From assembly GCA_900757385.1 (NCBI GenBank), contig CAAENO010000097.1, positions 1-10,658 of the forward strand: DNA of 10,658 bases, read 5' to 3'. The DNA is from an uncultured Collinsella sp. (lineage in GTDB: Bacteria; Actinomycetota; Coriobacteriia; Coriobacteriales; Coriobacteriaceae). The translations under genes and the position numbers were made by a program. Positions 1-5,630 of the stretch are shown piece after piece; within the stretch, counting starts at the first letter, position 1, and the number at the start of each line of letters is the position of its first letter. The notes under the pieces are model-generated. The model was not told the origin of the DNA. It did no database searches and saw only the letters and a program-made list of their open reading frames with translations.

Positions 1-153
1 ATCCAGCACCATCACACGGGCTGGATGATTATTACAAGCAGAAGGAGCAATACGCCCAGCCTCAACAATGGCATCCACCACAGCCTGCTCAACAGAACGA
101 TCCTCAAACAAACGACAAGAATACCGACCCCGAGCCAGATCCAAATACGACAT
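1..153 (-). CDS. Nitroreductase family protein, N-terminal 51 residues (runs off the left edge)
   Basis: The minus strand is open from an ATG at 151-153 to the window edge and encodes 51 residues. Residues 9-14 (RGRYSCR region) match the Arg-x-Ser-x-Arg FMN-phosphate-binding motif, and EAGRIAPSACNNHP (31-44) matches the family's EAGR-x-APS-x-x-N-x-QP segment. Known members are flavoproteins that reduce nitro compounds, quinones or other electrophiles with NAD(P)H; the substrate cannot be told from this fragment. A GGAGGG ribosome-binding site lies 7 nt before the ATG, which fixes the start. The codons are odd: only two of 51 end in C and most end in T or G, whereas neighbouring genes use many C-ending codons. 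This could reflect acquisition or a different expression class. Family call confident, function unknown. Confidence 0.82.
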   Translation of the reverse strand, partial: MSYLDLARGRYSCRLFEDRSVEQAVVDAIVEAGRIAPSACNNHPARVMVLD

Positions 154-330
154 AACCAAACCCTCCAAAGTCAGCGAATCAATCCAAAGTAAACCAAAGG
201 GTACCCAAAGCACCATCCAGTCAAACGCCCATCACAGCCCCAAAGTGCCCAATCGGGCATAAAAGGTCGCATCGGCCAAGTCCCCATCGCATTCTAACTA
301 TCAGCCAAGGTTCCCAATGGTGGTACCTAA
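154..330. other. Intergenic leader of the nitroreductase gene with a CCAAAG cluster
   Basis: No gene is supported here. The sequence CCAAAG occurs at 165-170, 184-189, 194-199, 205-210 and 240-245. The middle three are 10-11 bp apart and two of them flank the palindrome GGGTACCC (199-206). A five-base-pair stem, TGCCC/GGGCA, lies at 246-259. On the minus strand these form the region upstream of the nitroreductase start, so they could be operator sites, but no convincing -35/-10 pair was found. A 64-codon plus-strand frame at 68-262 overlaps this region but looks spurious. Confidence 0.4.
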
Positions 331-414
331 GGCGAAGGCCCGACACCTATTTACTTTCGAACGACTCTGCCATGCAGCCGGAGTGAGAAAGCAAATAGGT
401 GCCGGGCCTTCGCC
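331..414. repeat. Large inverted repeat: 28-bp near-perfect stem with 28-nt loop
   Basis: The arms 331-358 and 387-414 are reverse complements at 26 of 28 positions, separated by a 28-nt loop that itself contains CTGC-CAT-GCAG. Both mismatched positions can form G-U pairs in one of the two transcripts. Pairing continues imperfectly outside the arms (roughly 316-327 with 420-434). It sits 21 bp downstream of the DUF47 stop codon and could end the phosphate operon, but there is no T-run on either side, so it is not a textbook terminator. A dispersed REP/MITE-like element is an equally good reading. Confidence 0.7.
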
Positions 415-434
415 GGTGGGACGGGTGCCCCCAA

Positions 435-1058
435 TTAACTGTTCTTCATGACAATCGAATCCACGACATCGGCCACATTCTCGCAGCAGTCGGCGCAGTA
501 CTCCAGGAAGGCGTACACGTCACGCCAGGCGATGACCTCGAGCGGGTCCTTGCCGTTAACGTGCAGGTTACGCATGGCGTTGATATAGAGCTCGTCAGCC
601 TCGGACTCGATGGTGTTGATCTGGATGACGAGTTCGCGCAGAGTCTTGGACTTGCGGTAGTTGGGAAGCTCGACCATAAGGTCCTTCATGGCGCAGCAGG
701 CGTCGGTCACCTTGTGGGCGATCACGATGGCATCGGGATGGATGCTCTGGATGTTGGTGAAGTAGACGCGCTGCACGACGCCCTCGATGCGGTCGAGCAC
801 GGTGTCGAGCGAGCAGCTCATCAGGTCCAGATCCTCGCGCTCAAGCGGGGTGATAAAGGCGGTGAGCAGGGCGTCCTCAAGCTCATGGTGCTTCTTGTCG
901 GCCGCATGCTCGATCGCATGCATCTTGTCGAGCATATCGTGAATCTTTGCGGGATCGAAGTTCTCGAAAATCTTGGTAAGCAGCTCGGCGGCCTGGACGG
1001 CGAGGTCGGCGCAGGCGACGTAGTTGTCAAAGTAGAACGAATCGGGTTTCTTTGCCAT
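435..1058 (-). CDS. DUF47 family PhoU-like protein, partner of PiT
   Basis: This is a 207-residue cytosolic, probably all-helical protein of the DUF47 (PhoU-like) family, which is usually encoded beside PiT phosphate permeases and is thought to modulate phosphate uptake. Visible family features are an acidic segment IEHAADKKHHEL (49-60) and TPLEREDL (70-77), then the second-half acidic repeat IESEADELY (150-158) and the closing helix with CENVADVVD (192-200). Such Glu/Asp clusters bind metals in PhoU relatives. The length is normal for the family. GAAAGGA lies 7 nt before the ATG. It follows the PiT gene with a 67-bp gap and no terminator, so the two are probably one operon. I infer a regulatory or accessory role in phosphate transport. 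Confidence 0.9.
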   Translation of the reverse strand: MAKKPDSFYFDNYVACADLAVQAAELLTKIFENFDPAKIHDMLDKMHAIEHAADKKHHELEDALLTAFITPLEREDLDLMSCSLDTVLDRIEGVVQRVYFTNIQSIHPDAIVIAHKVTDACCAMKDLMVELPNYRKSKTLRELVIQINTIESEADELYINAMRNLHVNGKDPLEVIAWRDVYAFLEYCADCCENVADVVDSIVMKNS

Positions 1059-1125
1059 GAGTGGGTCCTTTCGAGGCGAAGACGGGTGGGCGAGGTGTTA
1101 CGGTCCGGATGGACGTTCGGTTTGA

Positions 1126-2175
1126 CTAGATGAACATCATGAACAGCTTGGCCATGACAAAGCTGATGAGTCCGCAGGCGGGGAAGGTGAAGAACCAGGT
1201 GAACATCATGTCCTTGACGACGCCGAAGTTGATGGCCGAGAGGCGTTTGACGGCACCGACGCCCATGATGGCGCAGGTCTTGATGTGCGTGGAGGACACG
1301 GGGATGCCGGTAAGGGTGGCAAGCAGCAGGTTCGCGGCGCCCGCCAGGTCGGCGGAGAAGCCCTGGTACTTTTCGAGCTTGACCATGCTCTGGCCAACGG
1401 ACTTGATGATGCGCTCGCCGCCCACGCTGGTGCCGATGCCCATGGTGGCCGAGCATAGCAGCATAATCCAGATGGGGATGCCGGCATCGCCGACGCTCGT
1501 CTGGCCGCTGGCAAAGGCCACGCCTAAAAAGAGCACGCCGATGAACTTCTGTCCATCCTGCGCGCCGTGCATGAAGCTCATGGCCGCGGCACTCGCGATC
1601 TGAGCGTATTTAAAGAAGACGTTGGCACGTCGCCTGTTGGCGGCGGCGAAAAGAATCGAGACGAGCTTGCACAGGACCCAGCCCATGACAAAGCCCAGGC
1701 CGATGGAGAGCGCCAGGCCGTAGATGACCTTCATCCACTCGTGGACGTTGACGCTGCTCGCGCCGCCGAGGGCGATAGCGGCACCGGTCAGGCCGGCGAT
1801 AAGGCTGTGGCTTTGCGAGGTGGGGATGCCAAAACGCGATGCCGTGGCGCCGTAGACGACGATGGAGAAGAGCGCCGCGCACAGGCAGGCGAGCGCCATG
1901 GTGCTATTTCCGCCAAAGTCGACGATATGTGAGATGGTGTTGGCGACGCTCGCGTTAAAGTGCGTCATGATGAGCACGCCGAGGAAGTTGAATGCGGCGC
2001 TCATGAGAATGGCGGCGCGGGCGGGCATGCAGCGCGTGGTGACGCAGGTCGCGATGGCGTTGGGCGCGTCGGTCCATCCGTTGACGAAGATGGCGCCGAG
2101 CGCGAGGATCACGGTGACGGCAAGGACTGGGTTCGACACAAGTTGGCCGAGGAAGGTTGAGAACGTTACGTCCAT
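1126..2175 (-). CDS. Inorganic phosphate transporter, PiT family
   Basis: This 349-residue integral membrane protein belongs to the PiT family of cation-coupled (H+ or Na+) inorganic phosphate symporters. The inverted-duplicated architecture is visible. The first signature NGWTDAPNAIAT (32-43) is echoed by MHGAQDGQKFIG (202-213). Each is followed by a Ser/Thr-rich re-entrant segment: GIPTSQSHSLIAG (116-128) and GIPVSSTHIKTCAIMG (290-305). About ten hydrophobic segments are present, separated by a basic loop ANRRRANVF (179-187). The length is typical of short prokaryotic PiT proteins. The ATG has only a weak GAGAAAG-type site, but no in-frame start exists upstream, so it stands. It is first in an operon with the DUF47 gene. 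Known role: low-affinity, high-capacity phosphate uptake; the metal-phosphate complex is often the substrate. Confidence 0.93.
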   Translation of the reverse strand: MDVTFSTFLGQLVSNPVLAVTVILALGAIFVNGWTDAPNAIATCVTTRCMPARAAILMSAAFNFLGVLIMTHFNASVANTISHIVDFGGNSTMALACLCAALFSIVVYGATASRFGIPTSQSHSLIAGLTGAAIALGGASSVNVHEWMKVIYGLALSIGLGFVMGWVLCKLVSILFAAANRRRANVFFKYAQIASAAAMSFMHGAQDGQKFIGVLFLGVAFASGQTSVGDAGIPIWIMLLCSATMGIGTSVGGERIIKSVGQSMVKLEKYQGFSADLAGAANLLLATLTGIPVSSTHIKTCAIMGVGAVKRLSAINFGVVKDMMFTWFFTFPACGLISFVMAKLFMMFI

Positions 2176-2213
2176 ATATGGCTTTCTCGAAGTTTTCAGA
2201 CACGTTACAAAAA

Positions 2214-2236
2214 CATGATAAATCGTATCACCTCCT
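2214..2236 (-). promoter_or_regulatory. Unused strong Shine-Dalgarno with a three-codon ORF in the PiT leader
   Basis: On the minus strand AGGAGGTGAT (2227-2236) matches ten consecutive bases complementary to the 16S rRNA 3' end. It lies about 51 nt upstream of the PiT start, too far to serve it. The first ATG after it (2214-2216) opens ATG-TTT-TTG-TAA, a Met-Phe-Leu ORF ending at 2205, with 14 nt between AGGAGG and the ATG. The segment complementary to ggagaagtga (2263-2272) can pair with GGAG and GTGA of this site, with a 2-nt bulge. I infer a possible translational control element; this is unproven. Confidence 0.45.
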
Positions 2237-2293
2237 GCGAGTTTCTTTACCGAGTTCTGATGGGAGAAGTGAATTTTTTGGCACTAACATTGA

Positions 2294-2322
2294 ATATTAG
2301 CCCTGTTGACCGCGGGTGTTCT
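2294..2322 (-). promoter_or_regulatory. Candidate promoter for the PiT-DUF47 operon
   Basis: On the minus strand AGAACA (2317-2322) and TAATAT (2294-2299) are separated by 17 bp. The -10 matches the consensus at four of six positions and the -35 keeps the ACA end. Transcription would begin near 2287 and give a leader of about 110 nt containing the strong SD described above. It overlaps a weaker divergent candidate on the plus strand (TTGACC 2306-2311, 17 bp, TAACAC 2329-2334). Confidence 0.35.
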
Positions 2323-2424
2323 TTTTGCTAACACGCCATGCGGACACGTGCGATTACTACGACACTCCAAAACCACAGTCTGTTCGCTTTACAACATGCA
2401 AACATGCGTTCGATAATAGGAGGC

Positions 2425-2763
2425 ATGGAATATCGACAGACAGATGGCAAAACTCGACGCGTGCACAAGCAGTATGTGGACGTCGTGGCTCGCATCCTCG
2501 CGGGAGGACAGGTCGTGCCGGTCACCGTCTGCTGGGTCGACGGTCGGTGCTTTACGATTGACGAGATTGTCTCGACCACTGGGTTTGGCCTGACGGTTCA
2601 CGGCATTCGTACGGCAACCTATAAGGTTCGTTTTGGCGGTCATGCGACCGAGTTGTATCTGGAGGACCGGGCGCGCGAACGGCCGGACGGCTCGCAGGCC
2701 CACGTGATGCGTTGGTGGGTCTGGGCGTTTGACCGCACGCTCGAGGGCGAGCGCCGTAGGTAA
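2425..2763 (+). CDS. Small protein of unknown function with a W-x-DGR-x-F-x-ID motif
   Basis: This is a 112-residue soluble protein with no signal peptide or membrane segment. The central stretch VTVCWVDGRCFTIDEIVSTT (residues 38-57), then an aromatic and basic C-terminus with RWWVWAFDR, recalls small uncharacterised proteins of Firmicutes and Actinobacteria built as a beta-rich domain around a W-x-DGR motif. I recall the pattern but cannot name a family. The start is uncertain: AGGAGG (2418-2423) lies one base before the ATG at 2425, too close for normal use. In-frame ATGs at 2404 and 2338 have no ribosome-binding site but would add N-terminal residues that look non-coding. It is divergent from the PiT operon and 80 bp upstream of the BI-1 gene. 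Confidence 0.65.
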   Translation: MEYRQTDGKTRRVHKQYVDVVARILAGGQVVPVTVCWVDGRCFTIDEIVSTTGFGLTVHGIRTATYKVRFGGHATELYLEDRARERPDGSQAHVMRWWVWAFDRTLEGERRR

Positions 2764-2781
2764 GAGCGCGCGGCATTCGGG

Positions 2782-2787
2782 TACAAT
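2782..2787 (+). promoter_or_regulatory. Candidate -10 element for the BI-1 family gene
   Basis: TACAAT, preceded by GGG, lies in the 80-bp gap, 57 bp before the BI-1 start. No recognisable -35 lies 17 bp upstream (GGTAAG). A similar GGGTATCAT occurs at 3626-3633 before the TIGR02452 gene and GGGTACGAT at 8859-8867 before the 8901 gene, which suggests a shared promoter style. Weak support. Confidence 0.3.
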
Positions 2788-2843
2788 GGCAGGAATCTTG
2801 TCAGCTACGGCGCCGTCGCGGTGCTTTTTGAAAGGACGAAAGT

Positions 2844-3539
2844 ATGAACGATATCCAGGGCTATCAGAATGGCCCCATCGAGACCGGCGCAAGCCGTGCC
2901 AAGGAGATGTCGCCGCGCGCGTACAACCTTGTCATGTCTGCTCTGATCTTTTTGGGCTTTTGCGCCATGGGCGCCGGTGCTTACTTTACGAGCACCATGT
3001 CATTTGCGCGCATGATGATGAGCGGCGCCGCTTTGCCGCTGGTCTTTGGCTCATTTATTTTGACCATCGTTGGCATGGTCATGATGTCGGCTGCTGCCAG
3101 CAAACAGTCCGTGGGCCTGTCGCTCGTGGGCTACGTGGTCTTTGCGAGCACCTTTGGCCTGACGGCGTCGTTTGGTCTTGCCAACTACGACCTGCCTACC
3201 ATTAACACCGCCTTTATCGCCACGGCCGCCATCACCTTTGTCTTTGGTGCGCTGGGCGTGACCTTCCCCAAGTTCTTCCAGCGTGTGTATGGCATTGGTT
3301 TTGGCATCTTGCTTGCCACGATTCTGGTCGAGATCGTGCTGATGTTCATGGGCGTTTCGCAGTCCATCACCGACCTGATCGTGATCGTGGTGTTTGCCGG
3401 CTTTATTGGCTACGACACCTATGTGGCCACGACGGTGCCGCCTACGCTGCCCAATGCGGTGCTCATGGCGTCCAATCTGTTCGTGGACATTATCAACGTG
3501 TTCCTACGCATCCTGAACATCCTCGGCCGTCGCGATTAA
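2844..3539 (+). CDS. Bax inhibitor-1 / YccA-YetJ family membrane protein
   Basis: This 231-residue protein has seven hydrophobic segments (about 29-51, 59-83, 88-110, 120-139, 147-168, 174-194, 206-225), as expected for the BI-1 (TMBIM, UPF0005) family. The C-terminal signature is present: GYDTYVA with Asp191, then LFVDIINVFLRILNILGRRD with Asp215. These two aspartates are 24 residues apart, the same spacing as the pH-sensing di-aspartyl pair Asp171/Asp195 described for Bacillus subtilis YetJ, a calcium-leak channel. Bacterial relatives also include E. coli YccA, which modulates FtsH. AAAGGA lies 7 nt before the ATG and the length is normal. It ends 46 bp before a strong terminator and is probably monocistronic or co-transcribed with the small gene before it. 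Family certain; whether it conducts Ca2+ here is inference. Confidence 0.92.
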   Translation: MNDIQGYQNGPIETGASRAKEMSPRAYNLVMSALIFLGFCAMGAGAYFTSTMSFARMMMSGAALPLVFGSFILTIVGMVMMSAAASKQSVGLSLVGYVVFASTFGLTASFGLANYDLPTINTAFIATAAITFVFGALGVTFPKFFQRVYGIGFGILLATILVEIVLMFMGVSQSITDLIVIVVFAGFIGYDTYVATTVPPTLPNAVLMASNLFVDIINVFLRILNILGRRD

Positions 3540-3585
3540 AACGCGGCATTGCGATGCTTCCTGCCGGACACGGTAAAACGATGCG

Positions 3586-3614
3586 AAAGGCGGTCCTGCG
3601 GGGCCGTCTTTTTT
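3586..3614 (+). terminator. Rho-independent terminator after the BI-1 gene
   Basis: An 11-bp stem (3586-3596 with 3601-3611, two G-U pairs) closed by the tetraloop TGCG runs directly into the T-run 3609-3614. It lies 46 bp after the BI-1 stop codon. Confidence 0.9.
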
Positions 3615-3679
3615 GTGCGCGGCGGGGTATCATGGATGGGAAAAGCCGATAGCGGCAGCGACAGGAAAGGTGGCCATGT

Positions 3680-4813
3680 ATGGCAGACGTCGACAACAGG
3701 AACCGTAACCGCAGGTCCAACCGAGCGGGTCAGCCCAATCCCAAGCGCGAGGCCCGTGCCAAGGCCGCCGAGCGCCATGTGATGACTGTGTCCGAGGCCT
3801 GCGCCAAGGATATCGAGCGTTCGCTTGCTGGTGTTCGCGAGTTTGACGGCATGCCCGCCGGCTTTGTCGCGGCGATGAAGGCCAAGGTTCAGACTGCTGT
3901 GGCCCCCGAAGAGCAGGTCGCCGAGGACGTCGAGAACGCGGAGACTGCCGAGGTCGAGGCGGCGCCCGAGACCGAGGCGGCGCCCGAGCCCGTCGAGGAG
4001 CCTGCCGAGGAAATCGCCGAAGCTGAGTCCGCGCCTGCTGAGGAGCCCGCTCCGGTCCTGCCCGAGGTCACTGTGCTTGATGCCTCCGCCACGCAGGCAA
4101 TCCTCGATAACGGTCGCGGCTATGCGCAGTTCTGCGACATGGCCGTGCTCGCCTTTGCCTCGTTCACCAACCCGGGCGGTGGCTATATTCAGGGTTATCT
4201 GGGCCAGGAGGCCACGCTGTGCGCCGATTCGTATCTGTACAACGTTCTCGATAAGCAGCGCAAATGGTACGGCGAGAACCGTCGCCGCAACATCAACTGC
4301 GAGCTTTACCGAAACCGTGCGCTGGTGGTGCCTGCGGTGCGCTTCGACCGCAACCACGTGCATGCATACGCCGACGTGATCGTGGCCGCCGCGCCCAACG
4401 TTAAGCGCGCCCGCCAGGAGTATCGCGTGAGCGACGATGCTCTGCTGGATGCCCTGCGCGACCGCATTCGCTTTGTGCTTGCCATCTGCGACGAGCTGGG
4501 TCGCGAGAAGCTCGTGCTGGGCGCTTGGGGCTGCGACAACAACGGCTTTGACGCCGAGGCCGTGGCCGAGCTCTTCCGCAAGGAGCTCGCGTCGGGCGAC
4601 TTCAAGGTCAAGCAGGTCTTCTTTGCCGTGCCCTCTACGCGCTGGGACGAGGACTTCGCCAAGTTCGAGCACGTGCTGGCAAACTTCCCCGAGCGAAACG
4701 AGGAGTCCTATGCTCAGGTTGCCGCCCGTGCCGCAGCCGCCCGTGCCGCCGAGCAGGCTCAGGCCGCTGCCGAGGATGACGAGGATGACGACGACTGGCG
4801 CAAGTACCTGTAA
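3680..4813 (+). CDS. TIGR02452 / bacterial PARG-type macrodomain protein with altered catalytic motif
   Basis: This is a 377-residue protein. A basic N-terminal helix region (about 1-60) is followed by a Glu/Ala/Pro-rich linker (about 72-128), then the macrodomain (about 129-318), and an Ala-rich tail ending in DDEDDDDWRKYL. The macrodomain keeps LAFASFTNPGGGY (157-169) and GAWGCDNNGF (281-290), typical of TIGR02452 and microbial poly(ADP-ribose) glycohydrolases. The family signature GGG-x6-8-QEE reads GGG (166-168), seven residues, then Gln-Glu-Ala (176-178). The second Glu, the catalytic residue in characterised PARGs, is Ala. It may therefore bind ADP-ribose without cleaving it, or act on something else. 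AGGTGG lies 6 nt before the ATG. Neighbours give no clear functional partner. Fold call confident, activity unknown. Confidence 0.85.
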   Translation: MADVDNRNRNRRSNRAGQPNPKREARAKAAERHVMTVSEACAKDIERSLAGVREFDGMPAGFVAAMKAKVQTAVAPEEQVAEDVENAETAEVEAAPETEAAPEPVEEPAEEIAEAESAPAEEPAPVLPEVTVLDASATQAILDNGRGYAQFCDMAVLAFASFTNPGGGYIQGYLGQEATLCADSYLYNVLDKQRKWYGENRRRNINCELYRNRALVVPAVRFDRNHVHAYADVIVAAAPNVKRARQEYRVSDDALLDALRDRIRFVLAICDELGREKLVLGAWGCDNNGFDAEAVAELFRKELASGDFKVKQVFFAVPSTRWDEDFAKFEHVLANFPERNEESYAQVAARAAAARAAEQAQAAAEDDEDDDDWRKYL

Positions 4814-4838
4814 ACGGTGCTCGTGATGCGATATACCG

Positions 4839-4875
4839 AGCCGACGGGAGAGGCTGCTCCTGTCGGCTTTTTATT
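4839..4875 (+). terminator. Terminator-like hairpin between TIGR02452 and SGNH genes
   Basis: A 12-bp stem (4839-4850 with 4857-4868, one G-U pair) with the 6-nt loop AGGCTG is followed by TTTTTATT (4868-4875). It lies 26 nt after the upstream stop codon and only 4 nt before the ribosome-binding site of the SGNH gene, so the downstream message either starts inside or before it or depends on readthrough. Confidence 0.88.
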
Positions 4876-4891
4876 GAGTGGGGAGCTTACG

Positions 4892-5551
4892 ATGAAAAAC
4901 GTTCTGTGCTTTGGTGACAGCAACACCTATGGTTACGATCCGGCGGGCATGCGCGACGGTACCGCGGTGCGCTATGCGCAGGATGTGCGCTGGTGTGGCG
5001 TGGTCCAACGTGACTTAGGCGAGGGCTGGCATGTAATTGAAGAAGGCCTCAACGGCCGCACGACGGTACGCGACGACATGTGCCATCTGGACACTAACCT
5101 CAACGGCATTCGCGCGCTTCCGATGCTGCTCGAGGCTCATAAGCCGCTGGACGCCATTGTGATCATGCTGGGCACCAACGACTGTAAGACGGTCTTTAAC
5201 GTGACAGCTTCCGATATCGCCCGTGGCGCCATGGCGCTGATTCGCGCCGTCCGCGCGTTTCCGTGGACCGACGCTGCGCCTTGCCCGCGCATCCTGCTGA
5301 TGGCTCCTATCAAGATCAAGCCGCAGATCGCCGATGTATATATGACCGATTTTGACGAGCGTTCCGTCGAGGCATCTGAACATTTTGGCGAGTACTATGC
5401 GCACGTGGCCGAGCAGTTTGGCTGCGACTTTTTGAATGCCGCCGAGTTTGCCGAGCCGGGCGATATCGACTATCTGCATATGATGCCCGAAAGCCACGAG
5501 AGCTTGGGACATGCCGTGGCAGCCAAGCTCCAAGAGATGCTCGGTGAGTAG
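4892..5551 (+). CDS. SGNH/GDSL-family esterase, arylesterase (MsAcT-like) type
   Basis: This 219-residue cytosolic hydrolase has all four SGNH blocks: GDSNTYGY with nucleophile Ser10; EEGLNGRTT with Gly52; MLGTNDCK with Asn96; and DYLH with Asp193 and His196. The spacing and flanks (DVRWCGV, VIEEGLNGRTT, LDAIVIMLGTND) resemble the arylesterase/acyltransferase group that includes Mycobacterium smegmatis MsAcT. The reaction is hydrolysis, or transfer, of short acyl esters; the natural substrate is unknown. The open frame extends to 4817, but that extension would be translated from the terminator hairpin. The ATG at 4892 has GGGGAG 6 nt upstream and begins directly at the conserved MKNVLCFGDS, so it is preferred. 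No signal peptide is present. Confidence 0.9.
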   Translation: MKNVLCFGDSNTYGYDPAGMRDGTAVRYAQDVRWCGVVQRDLGEGWHVIEEGLNGRTTVRDDMCHLDTNLNGIRALPMLLEAHKPLDAIVIMLGTNDCKTVFNVTASDIARGAMALIRAVRAFPWTDAAPCPRILLMAPIKIKPQIADVYMTDFDERSVEASEHFGEYYAHVAEQFGCDFLNAAEFAEPGDIDYLHMMPESHESLGHAVAAKLQEMLGE

Positions 5552-5560
5552 CGCGACCCC

Positions 5561-5600
5561 AAGCCACCGCAAAGGGGGCAGGCACCTTTGTGGTGGTTTT
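5561..5600. terminator. Hairpin with T-run after the SGNH gene, related to dispersed GGCACCT repeats
   Basis: A 15-bp stem (5561-5575 with 5585-5599, two G-U pairs) around the loop GGGCAGGCA ends in TTTT (5597-5600), ten bases past the SGNH stop. The core CAAAGGGGGCAGGCACCTTTG resembles intergenic repeats that I recall from many genomes carrying REP-associated transposases; that link is recollection, not tested. On the minus strand it shares GGTGCC...CCTT...GCGGTGG-like order with the arm at 391-418. Confidence 0.65.
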
Positions 5601-5630
5601 GCCCGGGTAAACGAACGGATTGGCTGCCAT

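Noticed and set aside
68..262. 64-codon plus-strand open frame
   Set aside because: It lies opposite the nitroreductase start and its leader, has Ser/Thr/Gln-rich non-protein-like composition and no ribosome-binding site.
399..1133. 244-codon plus-strand frame antisense to the DUF47 gene
   Set aside because: The His/Val/Gly/Asp-rich product is the usual shadow of a GC-rich gene; the DUF47 protein on the other strand has clear family motifs.
1955..2203. GTG-started frame that could use the strong SD in the PiT leader
   Set aside because: It runs out of frame through PiT with an Arg/His-rich product, and its start is 23 nt past the SD, too far.
3900..4060. Repeated GCGCCCGAG-like DNA as a tandem repeat
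   Set aside because: The units are irregular and explained by a low-complexity Glu/Ala/Pro coding stretch, not by exact tandem copies.
3536..4672. 378-codon minus-strand frame antisense to the TIGR02452 gene
   Set aside because: No SD and low-complexity Leu/Gly/Arg composition; it mirrors the recognisable macrodomain gene and covers its low-complexity linker.
4817..4891. 25-residue N-terminal extension of the SGNH esterase
   Set aside because: It would be translated from the terminator hairpin, and the SD at 4880-4885 points to the ATG at 4892.
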